The translations under genes were made by a program, and so were the position numbers. A model generated the notes under the pieces. That model was not told where the DNA came from. It made no database searches and was given only the letters and a program-made list of their open reading frames with translations. Positions 55,401-64,000 of a stretch of DNA of 64,000 nt are shown one piece after another (the first letter of the stretch is position 1; each line of letters begins with the position of its first letter). This stretch comes from Trebouxia sp. TZW2008. Lineage: Eukaryota > Chlorophyta > Trebouxiophyceae > Trebouxiales > Trebouxiaceae. The stretch is taken from positions 124,001 to 188,000 of the forward strand of contig BDIU01000067.1 in the NCBI GenBank assembly GCA_002118135.1. The letters run 5' to 3'.

Positions 55401-58400
55401 TGCTGACACAATACAGTTGTCGTAGCATGTCTATACTACTTTGCAGCAGCCCGCGATCAAGACACTATTGTGCAGGAGCTGGTGCGCAAGAAGAGGTATG
55501 GCAGGCTGCAGAAAGCTCTGGCTGATGTGAGCTTGCTAGCAGGCTCTGCCGCTGATGCCCATGACCACTACACCACAGCTGCTGAGCTGAGCCGTGTGTC
55601 AAATGACTGGCTGTGGACGGCTGCTGCCCTGCAAGGTCTGGCACATGCTAAGGTATGTGGTTCAAAGCAGTGAGTCACATCTGAGCCTGGACTGCATGTG
55701 CTTGCATAGTCCATTTAGCATGTCAATTTGAAGCTAGCGCTGGCACCAGCTTACGTGTGTCGTCTGGGAGAGGCGTGACTCCAGTGCCTCATGCTTGAGC
55801 CTGATCTGCATACCATCACATGGTCGGTCAATGCAGGGAATTCACGTCACTTCATGTGAGTTCAATTTCATGTCAATTCTCATGGCATGTTTTCATGCAC
55901 AAATGTCACACCTCATTTCCCCAGTAGGTTGCTGTTTTTCTACCACAGGTGCTGGATGCATGCCTTAACACAGGAGCCATGCGCAACACGCGGGTGCCAA
56001 CCCTGCCCAAGACCCCTACCTCGCCAGATAGGCGCATTGCCCGCCTTCAAGCGGAGGAAGCCTCCTCAGCAGCCTCTCGAGGCAGCTCACACTTTGGAGG
56101 GCATCAATTTTGGGGTGCACTCAGAAACATGGGGCTGGAGAGTCAGGTAACTCCTCTGGACGGATTTGAGACCCCTCCCCTTTCCACCCACCCCCCGCCA
56201 TCCAACCTACCCACCCCCTGCCTCATAAGCGGAGGAAGCCTCTTCAGCTGCCTCTCAAGGTGCTCAGCTCCCACTTTGGTGGGCAACACTTTTGGGGCGC
56301 CCCCAGAAACAGGGGCCTAGAAAGCCAGGCAGACCTTTGCTCTGGACTAAATCAGCATAGGCAATGCGTCGGCATCGTGAAGCAGCATTTCATGACTGTT
56401 GCAGAGGCAGGTGCAGACACTGCTAGCTGCCATGTATTGCTTGCAACTTACCAAGACATATCATCTGCTGCAGCAAGTGAGCGCACCATCGCTGCTGAAA
56501 TGAGGCAGAAGGTCTGCCCTGGCATGCACAATGCTTCCAAAGCTTTGGCACATTGACAGGCGCTGTGCCCTTCAATATTACAAATGGCTGTGTCTTTGGG
56601 TCCTGATGGTATTCACGCTGATGCGTCATGCATGCATTATGTGACATTGAGTCTGTGCTGTCTTGTAGGCTCAAATGAGGCAGAAGGTCTGCACAATGCT
56701 TCCAAAGCTTACAAATGGCTGTGCCTTTGGGTCCTCTTGGAGTTCACGCTGATACTTTGCATTATGTGACATCAAGTCTGTGATGTCCTGTAGGTGCGTG
56801 GGATGCTGCTGGAGGCAAAGGTGGCGGCGCGGCGCAAGGGAGCATATGTGATGATGGTAGAGCAGGACCTCATGCTGGCACGCTTCCTTGCTGGCCTTCA
56901 CCCCCACAAGGCAAGCCACAGCTTTTGTTCTCTTGAAGCCATGCCTGTGCCCCTGGCAGCTTTGATTGTATATTGAAGCAAACAGGATGTGCGTGGTAAC
57001 ATGAGACTGCACTGGATTCCTTTGGGGTCTGAGTGATTGGTCAGTTTTCCCAATTCGACTCCTGTGATGTGCCATCACATCATAGCACAGCTGGAGGTCA
57101 AATGTCCATGGCTGCACAGCAGCTTGTGTCCTGCATCAAATCAGGGGGACATATGCATGGCCATGCAGTCTGAGGGAAAATCAAGACTGCACGATTGCCT
57201 GGCATCACTGTGACTCTGGTGATTGCCTGCATAGTATCAAGAGTCATGTTTGCATCAGCAGCTTTGGAGTGATGGTGCAGGCTCAGAGGGAGGTGAGTGA
57301 GCTGGTGAGCGGCATGGCTCAGGCATGCCTGTGCGTAAACGCCTGTCACTGCAGCAGTGACCAAGTAGTGCAAGCATAGGGAACGCATGCTGTACACAAC
57401 GGTCTAGCCCTTGTGATGGCAGCAGCAGGGAAGCATGCGATGATGACAGTGTGACTGGCTTTGTAGGCCAGGAGGGAGGTGAGTGAGCTAGTGAGCAACA
57501 TGGTGGAGGGAGGCGCCTCCCTGCCCCTGCCTGAGGACCGCCTGCTCACCATCATGGAAGCTGCCCAGGTAAGCTGCCAATCTATCCTACTGCAAGAGTC
57601 AAAACAAGAATAAGAGTTAGATCGCTAAGGATAATAATGATAGTAATCATAATTGAACCAACACAACTAGTTGCAACAATCGTAACACTAAGAGAGTGAA
57701 AGTAATTTAACATGCCAACGATGATAGTAATGACGATGATACTCTACTAAATTTTCTAGCAAAGGTGCTAGTTGTGTGTGGCACCTGCAACTGACCTGCA
57801 CACTGCAATCTGTTTCTAATTGCAGCTCTGCTTGCTCCTGCATGCAATTAGCTGGCCCTGCAAATTTCATAGCGTTATTGCACACGAGTTCCAAACTTGC
57901 AAAACGTGAAGTGTCCTGGACATTGTCTGATCCGACATTGTTGCAAGAGCGTGTGTGCCACTTGCAGTCAGGGTTTCCATAAGTACTGCATTTTCCGTGG
58001 CTATATCTTGAGATCTGATGTGAGCTGAAGCTGGGCCCTGACCACTCAAGTCAAATGTCCTTCATGCCTGATGTGAACTATTTGCAACCAAAGGCTTGTG
58101 ATGTAGGCCATTGGGCTGGTGGGTTCTTCCCGCAAGCGCACGCTGATGCTATGGCAGGCGGTCGAGCTGTCCCGCATGATGGAGAGGCCCAATTTATCCA
58201 CCCTGCAGATAGCACGCAAAGCTCTTGAGCCCCCTGATGACCCCCTTGAGCAGGTGTGGCCCCAGTCGCAACCTCCCCCCCCCCTATCCCCATCCCATTC
58301 CTGGCCTAACACTGTGTTTGAAAGGCATTGACCCATGGCACTTGCATCTTGACCACGGTGGCTGGGTTGTTGCGTTTTGCCATCTTGTGGACAGTGTCAA

Positions 58401-61400
58401 TCTTGGCTTACTGTCCATCACAAAACATCAATAGCTTAAGTTGTCAGCAGGACGGAGGGAATGAGGGGTGGGGTCAATCAGGGCCAGTGCAGTCAGGGGT
58501 GCCGCGCCACTGGGGCAGTGTGAGGTGTGGGTGTGTAGAGGGTGTGCTTGCCACTGCAATTCTTGCTGGCCAGCATCCAGACGTGTGGGACGCTGCAGCC
58601 TTGCTACTCAGAGAGCACTACAAGTGAGATTCTAAGCCCTGCACGATGGACTCAGCGCTCACCGAGCAAGTTACTGTTTGGCTACTTGACCAGTCCTTGA
58701 CATGTTGATGTGTATGATCTCATGCACATGCATTTGTCTGATTGCAAGACTACTGTCACCACAAAGGAGGCTGCACTCAAAACATCAGCATGCAAAGAAC
58801 ACAACGGCAGGGCTGCTGCATTTCCCCTGCTGCATTTCCCCTGCTCCAGTAAACGCTCTCAAGAACAGCTCTGATCTGTAAGTATTCTTCTTGTCTAGCT
58901 TTGTATGTGGCAATAAAGCCCGCAACCCAAAAGGTTGTCCTGTAGGGCTCCTTCTATTGCCCGTCCGTCTTTGTCACAGTTGACTTCCATTGACAATGAA
59001 TGCCTCATTGGGATGAGAAACTGCAAGTCAGCCAGTTCTACACCTATCATTGTTATGAAGCACTGGCAGCACATGCAGGGAGTTGCCTGCAGCACGCCAA
59101 ACATCCCTCCTAGAGACCTTGGCTGCTGCAGCTTCACAGATGGCCCAGACAGACAAGATGCGGCCTGGGGCGGGCCCCCCACCCCTCCTCTTCCTCAAGC
59201 AGGCTCTGCCGCCGGCAGAACATCTCAAACCCCACCACCTCAATCCTCTTGCTGCCAAAACCCCTGCTGATGCTGCTGCTGGTGAGCAGCTGTCATTGCT
59301 TTGAGCGTTTGCTGGTCACACTTATCAGCAACACAATTACATGCTTGCTGATTGGTGAATCTATTTAGTCAGCCATTGAGGCCGATGCGCCAATGAGATT
59401 TTCAGGAGGAAACCCTGACACCCTGAGAAGTGCACATGAAAGCAGTGATCTGCCTTGGAGAATTCGGGCGGGCATATCGGAGGAGTTATGCTGGATGTGC
59501 TATGAAGTGATGTGCGTGAGGACTTGATGCTGTACCAGGGAGAGGAGCAACATGTACTCCAGGCATTGTGAGTACAATGCTGGCCACTCACATGGACTCA
59601 CCAACATGCCATTTTGTATCAACGCAAGCCTCAACAGCCCTCACTCTCTTCATATCTCTGAACTTTTGATCCCTCAAGCTGCGTGTGACCGTGCACTGAC
59701 AAAGAGGGCTTTCTTATATACAGCCTCCAGCGCAAATCATGGTACTGTGCAGGCTTACAGAGCTGAAAAGTATAGCTCTGCCCCAATCAATGCCAAAGAC
59801 TATATGGCCCTTATGGGTCTGTGCCTCACAGGTGGTGCTGTGACTTAGACTTGATGGTGGTGCGACTGTGCAGGGGCAAAGAGCCCTTTCATCTATACAG
59901 CCTTTGCAGCCAGGGAGGGGCAGGGGCGGCCTAGGAGCCCTGAAGGTCCTGCTGAGTGGGTCTGTGGGGAAACAGCTTCTGTGGACATCATGGTGCAGAA
60001 TCCTGCAGCAATCACACTCAAGGTCAGACTCCCTCACTCATTCTGTGTTGGACTGTCACTGATGAGGCATGTTGTCGACCAGTGTCTTTCGACATCCTGG
60101 TCCGGAATCCTGCATCAGTCACATGCAAGGTCACGGCTGCTTATGCATTCTGTGAGGGGATGTTACTAATTTGGCACAGTAGCAGCCTGACAAGGATCTG
60201 CTATCATTGCATCTGTCTTTGTCTGTGCGTGGTTGTATGCACAGTGTTGTCTTGGTTCTGCTGGGTCGGTCTGTGGGGAAACAGCCTCTGTGTGCGTCCT
60301 GTCATAGAACTTCAGTCACCCTCAAGTGCTTATGTTTCTGGTGTTACATGTTTCTTGATCCAGCATAATGTCAGCCTGAATTTGACCTGCTATCATTGCA
60401 TTTGTCCTTGTACGTGCTGACTGCATGTACAGCCACTTTCTGGCCCTGCTGACTGAAGCTGTGGGTAAACAGCCTGGGGTGACGTCCTGGTTCAGAACCC
60501 TGCATCATGCTCTTTTAGAGTTCCCTTATGCATCCTGCGCTGAGTTCTTCTTCATACAGCAAAACATGCTGAAGTCTTGTTGATGAGAGTGATGTCATCA
60601 AGCACAGTCATTCTGCTTTTGCTGCAGAGACAATACTGCAGAGACAATGCAACAGAGACAATGCAACAGAGACAATGCAAAAGCAGCAGACCCATACACT
60701 TCTGTGTGCTCAGTCAGGCAATTTTTCTGTGCAGATTGAACGTCTGACTCTTGAGGCAGAGCATGTGCAAGACCCCAGCATAGCTCCCATTGACCACCCA
60801 CCTCCCTCACAGACCCCCCCAGCATGGAAGGGTCAGCCCGTGCAGATGCAACTGCCCCCGCAAACAGGGCCGGTCAAAGTGACCCTGTCAGGAGTGCCCC
60901 TGGTGAAGGGCTTTTTTGTGCTGACTGGCTGCAAAATGACCTTTCTGGGAGTCACATGGCTGCAGCGCTGGACTCCAAAGCCCTCCACCTTTGGTGAGCT
61001 ATTGTCACTGCTATCGTCACTGCTACTGGTACTGATGCTCTGGTACAGTTGCTGGTACGCACGCAGCTGATTGTGAGTATGCTGCAATGACAACCACAGT
61101 GGATTGCCTGAGAGCCCAACACCATTCTTTCACCCGGTGGTGCAAGGTGCATGACGGCCTTCTTGCAGGCGTCAAGTTGCAGCTGGCAGCTTTTCTTGCA
61201 GGCCAGCAGTTTTGCAATGGACAGGGCCTTCATTCCTTCAATCCTTCAATCATTCTTCCTTTCATTCATCCATCCATCCATCCATCCATCCATCCATCTA
61301 TCCATCCATCCATCCTTCCATCCATCCATTCATTCATTCATTCATTCATTCATTCATTCTATACGTGTACTAGACAGGCTCAGCAGGCCCAGCTAGGTAC

Positions 61401-64000
61401 ATACTGGAGCTATCTACTGTCTCCAACCAGTTCCGTCCTGTGCTATCCTACAAATGGTGTATTGAGGACTTGTCTTCTTGCAGGCAAGCAACTACAAATG
61501 GACCGTCTCAGCGCTCCAGCAGAGGAAGAAGGGGGCGGAGCCCAGACCAGGGTTGATGTTTTGCCAGCACTTCCCAAGCTCAGGGCTCGCCTGGACGCTC
61601 CCTCACTCAGACCCTCAGACTCTGAACAGACACAGGTGACTGCCTCACTCAGACTCACAGACTTGGACACCGACAAGCAGTTGATTGAAGTGTCTATCTC
61701 ACAGTGTAATGTTTACCAAAATTGTGACAGGTTTCATGATGCATCGCTGCATTCTTTGAGAGGAAATCTAGTCGTGATAGAGGGAACCGCAGAATTGCAG
61801 ACACAGGTGACTTGCTATAGTCTTTGCAAGTGAGTTGCTATATGCTCTGCTCAGCACCTTTCACTTGTCAAAGGTTTTGATCACAGACTTGCACAAAGCT
61901 GCAAAGTTGCGAACAACACTAGGCTGCTTGGTACTGTTGCCACACATCCAAACATTTTGTCCTGTACCTTAGCTGCTTGAGCAAAATAATTGATATGTGC
62001 TATCCTTGGTGAAATTTCACACAGTCCCCAGCAAGGCCTCACTAGCTGGTGCTGAGTATGTATTGCCTCTTTTGTCAACATCTGATTTGCATCAAGTGTC
62101 TGTGTATGTTGTTTCAAAGCGTTTCTGACAGGCTTGCGTGCAAGCAGTTGATTGCGTCTGTACATTCCTAGTCTAGATGGGATCCAAGGCCTGCCTAGCC
62201 ATCATATTGCAATAAATGCAGAAACGAATTATGAAGTGCAGAGCAGCATGGTGCCAGGTAGCGGTCGACCAGGGCCATCATCAGCTGTGGTAGAGGAGTT
62301 ATTGCTTTTTGGTAATATACTGTGCTGTACCTAGCGTGTGTGTATATTCTCTCAAAGCATGTGTACGTGCAGAGCAGCGTGGTGCCCAGCAATAGTTGGC
62401 CAGGACAGCGACAAGCTTTGGACGAGGATGCTGCACCACAGCTGCAGGCGACTGTTGCTTCTGTCAGTCAATTTCTTTCTCAGCATGCGTGTATGGTCAC
62501 TTGATGTCTGCAAATGTGCAGAGAAGCGTGGTGCCCAGCAATAGTCGGCCAGAACAGCAGCAAGCTCTGGATGAGGATGATGCACCACAGCTGCAGACTG
62601 TGATTGCTCTTAAAGGACAACTGCTTCATTGGCGCCTCCTGGTAGCTAACTCAGGTAACACTGTATGCAGTTCTCTTGATATCAGGGCACTCACTTTGAT
62701 GACAGTCTTTCTCTCAGCTGCTGACCGCTGTGGCTCTGACGGGACAGCCGCTATTTTGGCGCCTCCTGGCAGCCACCTCAGGTGATCCTAGTCATAATGC
62801 ATTACACAGAGTTGCACAAGAACAAGACAAAAAGGAAGAAGAACAAGACAAGTTTGACATACTTTTGCCAGGTGCTAGGTTTGTGCGGCTCAAGTCCTAT
62901 TTTGCCAGGCCAGCTTGTTTTGGTCACAGTGAAATCGTCTGCTGTTCAGCCACCTCAGACAAAATCATGCATCATCATGCAGGCATGCATTGTGGCTGAG
63001 AATCAGCATGTCGAGCCATACATCTAGATTTTTGAGGTTCTGAATCAGCCATACCTGATGCAGATTGTGCGTATGCCTAATACTGATTTGCACTCACAAA
63101 CACATGCTTACACCACTGCACAGGCATCAGCAAAGCAAACGTCATCATCATCACCATAGCTCACTTGCTTGCTAGTGAGGGTCCATGACCCTGCTAGCTG
63201 CGGACAGGAGCAGTCAACTGTCTCCAGACACTGGCAAAAGCCTGTCCAAACCCTTAACAAATTGAAGCATACGGAGTGTGCATTGTGCAGCCGACTTGAC
63301 ATTGGTTTGCCTGTCGACCAGAGCCAGCTGTGCATGAACGCATTTCTTGATTGTCGCCGGATGCTGCAGATCCTGTTGTGTATATCCTGTCCAACCACTC
63401 TGACTGTTGCATGCCTTGTGTCCATCAATGTGTTATGAATGTATGTAGGCAAGCTGGCTGTGACAGCAGCAGGCCTGACCAGCAGCCAACTACCCAGGGT
63501 AGACAAGGCCCAGAGTGTCACTGATGAGTCCCCAAGTGTCAGGTCCCAGGTGACATATCAATGCCTGTCCTGCACCTCACTCTTCAACACTGCATCCCAA
63601 CAGTCTCCTTTGCATGACCAATGCTCTGCAGAAGATCCTATGCTTTGCATTACGTATCGTGTGAGAATTGCATAGGGTGGTTCAGTGCTTTTGACAGATG
63701 TGCTTGTGGTCTGCAATGGTTTGCTATGGCGCAAACACGCTACATGCCTTCAGTGTTTATGTAGCTTGGTCCACATGCACTGTACTTGCAAGATATCAGC
63801 CTTGCAGCAGCACAGTCAATCTGCTGATGGCTGAACCCTGTCAGCGCTCCTGTGCAGATTGCTGGACTGCAAGTTGTAATTGATCAAGAGGCCATGTCAA
63901 ACTCGTTGCCATTGGTCCCAGGGACCAGAATGACGCTTGCTCTTCTGGTGCACAGCCCTCAGGTAAACACCGCTTTACCCCCCCTCCCCCCACTGGTCCT
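52488..64000 (+). CDS. TRAPPC9: TRAPP II subunit TRAPPC9 / Trs120, truncated at the right edge
   Basis: The start MGSHANQTPAKLLEPG splices to ALMPIGPIPEQVLQRYVSLI (52646-52720), then SSFQSIVQTQSKSPFKSFPW (52798-52899), VLGVIGVMHCPAVKDLEKAY (53139-53275), FPEAFTLRCFAFEPS (53896-54011) and 54384-54583. Exon 55447-55652 carries RYGRLQKALADVSLLAGSA and DAHDHYTTAAELSR. The chain continues through 55949-56146, 56794-56910, 57467-57568, 58107-58253, about 58541-58623, to 59281, 59874-60022 (SPFIYTAFAAREGQ; WVCGETASVDIMVQNPA), 60735-60993 (VKVTLSGVPLVKGFFVLTGC), 61484-61635, 62522-62653, 63449-63549 and 63858-63962. The N-terminal block, the ADVSLLAGSAADA repeat region and the C-terminal beta-sandwich are those of Trs120, which directs the TRAPP exchange factor to Rab-A/Rab11 GTPases at the trans-Golgi and in cytokinesis. 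The 56910 donor is GC. Joins near 54584-55446 and 58623-59100 are uncertain. Confidence 0.92.
53310..53404 (+). repeat. Copy of TRAPPC9 exon 53139-53275 (3' part)
   Basis: GIMHCPAVRDLEKGYAQFQQ then TCR repeats GVMHCPAVKDLEKAYAQFQQ with an open frame and a GTAGGT donor at 53405. Upstream, VLG is also preserved, but the frame is shifted before it. Confidence 0.88.
55340..55410 (+). repeat. Pre-echo of TRAPPC9 exon 55447-55652
   Basis: GCAGGCTGCCAAAAGCTCTG followed by GCTGATGTGCAGGCTTGTGAG resembles the exon's GGCAGGCTGCAGAAAGCTCTG region (LQKALADVSLL). It is interrupted and lies before the real acceptor. Confidence 0.7.
56225..56335 (+). repeat. Copy of the end of TRAPPC9 exon 55949-56146
   Basis: AEEASSAASQ-like DNA followed by SHFGGQHFWGAPRNRGLESQ repeats SHFGGHQFWGALRNMGLESQ. 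The donor here is GCAGAC in place of GTAACT. A short insertion after SAASQG shifts the frame. Confidence 0.85.
56495..56793 (+). repeat. Tandem intron duplication before TRAPPC9 exon 56794
   Basis: The block AAATGAGGCAGAAGGTCTGC ... CTTCCAAAGCTT ... AAATGGCTGTG ... TGGGTCCT ... CTGTGCTGTCTTGTAG occurs at about 56499-56668 and again at 56674-56793, including the TTGTAG/CCTGTAG acceptor. Only the second copy leads into the exon. Confidence 0.88.
57275..57345 (+). repeat. Pre-echo of TRAPPC9 exon 57467-57568
   Basis: AQREVSELVSGMAQ with its own GTGCAG acceptor precedes the exon start ARREVSELVSNMVE by about 190 bp. The frame remains open only a few codons further. Confidence 0.85.
57610..57790 (+). 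repeat. AT-rich tract plus truncated dispersed core (copy 4)
   Basis: Imperfect AATAATGATAGTAAT-like DNA is followed by CTAGCAAAGGTGCTAGTTGTGTGTGGCACC, the first half of the dispersed core. The combination is like that at 21960-22230. Confidence 0.65.
59950..60510 (+). repeat. Four tandem copies of the end of TRAPPC9 exon 59874-60022
   Basis: The exon end (WVCGETASVDIMVQNPAAIT) is followed by diverged copies near 60070-60130 (RPVSFDILVRNPASVTCK), 60265-60325 (VCGETASVCVLS-like) and 60455-60510 (CGTGGGTAAACAGCCTGGGG). Intron parts such as CTCACTCATTCTGTG/TTATGCATTCTGTG are repeated too. Units are about 180-200 bp. The second copy keeps an open frame and a GTCACG donor-like end. Confidence 0.88.
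60624..60682 (+). repeat. Short tandem repeat GAGACAATGCAACA
   Basis: Four units of 14-16 bp, 'CAGAGACAATGCAA' with slight variation, lie in a TRAPPC9 intron. Confidence 0.9.
61235..61362 (+). repeat. (ATCC)n and (ATTC)n compound microsatellite
   Basis: About 14 CATC units run directly into about 10 ATTC units in a TRAPPC9 intron. They give open frames of His/Pro/Ser/Ile that are not protein. Confidence 0.95.
62242..62781 (+). repeat. Four copies of a TRAPPC9 exon region
   Basis: After GTGCAG-type acceptors, SSMVPGSGRPGPSSAVVEE-like (62242), SSVVPSNSWPGQRQALDEDA (62373) and RSVVPSNSRPEQQQALDEDD (62522) recur. The last runs to RLLVANSG with a GTAACA donor at 62654. A fourth partial copy (about 62717-62781, ALTGQPLFWRLLAATSG, donor GTGATC) follows. 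The 62522-62653 copy is the only one complete at both ends and is used in the model. Confidence 0.85.
62867..62935 (+). repeat. Dispersed repeat copy 5
   Basis: GGTGCTAGGTTTGTGCGGCT, then CAAGTCCTATTTTGCCAGGCCAGCTTGTTTTGG, is a diverged copy of the core seen at 1747-1830 and 22160-22230. It is preceded by an A-rich AACAAGACAAAAAGG tract. Confidence 0.7.

Noticed and set aside
61087..61833. A long 248-codon + frame crossing 61240-61360
   Set aside because: It runs through an ATCC/ATTC microsatellite. Only its part at 61484-61635 is a real TRAPPC9 exon.

Overview
This is a nuclear fragment of a eukaryote, most likely a green alga. No bacterial operon or Shine-Dalgarno structure is present. Every gene is cut into many short exons with GT-AG (sometimes GC-AG) introns whose acceptors are very often 'TGCAG'. 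The recognisable proteins resemble plant versions: an RS-subfamily SR splicing factor, cyclin L, a DEAH4-type helicase, a plastid M48 peptidase like Arabidopsis At3g27110, and a plant-type TRAPPC9/Trs120. A trebouxiophyte-like alga is a reasonable guess, but I cannot prove the lineage. All identifications come from motif recognition by eye; no search was run.

Layout: a PC-esterase-type SGNH protein (+, 297-4034); Mediator subunit MED31 (-, 4444-5274 and probably further upstream); a DEAH4-like RNA helicase (+, 5897-15542); a membrane RING-H2 protein (-, 15975-17641); a chloroplast-type M48 metallopeptidase (+, 18103-21141); an RS-type SR splicing factor (-, 21759-24190); a very long protein with at least four cyclic-nucleotide-binding domains (+, from about 24883), followed by a less certain region with a Snf7-like helix and an RPxSA-rich C-terminus (to 35587); an unresolved stretch (35588-37940); cyclin L (+, 37945-40739); tRNA-splicing endonuclease subunit SEN34 (-, 41845 to about 43067); a tandem double aldo-keto reductase whose second domain has lost its catalytic residues (+, 44095-51571); and TRAPPC9/Trs120 (+, 52488 to beyond the right edge). 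Neighbours are mostly divergent or convergent pairs that share short promoter or 3' regions.

Five of the genes act in RNA metabolism or transcription (MED31, DEAH4-like helicase, SR protein, cyclin L, SEN34). They do not form an operon and need not be functionally linked.

The most striking property of the window is not one gene. Introns throughout carry local tandem copies of the neighbouring exon, or of its edge with the splice site attached, in every stage from intact to decayed. Clear cases occur in the PC-esterase, helicase, M48, SR, CNB, AKR and TRAPPC9 genes. The extreme case is an array of about ten copies, spaced near 110 bp, of the splice acceptor plus the helicase motif VI exon (10131-11203). 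Some copies keep their reading frame and active-site motif (two extra HEXXH exons in the M48 gene) and could be alternative exons; others carry stops. Two copies of a pogo/mariner-like MITE with TA target sites and a second dispersed repeat with a GGCTCAAGTCC-like core also lie in introns.
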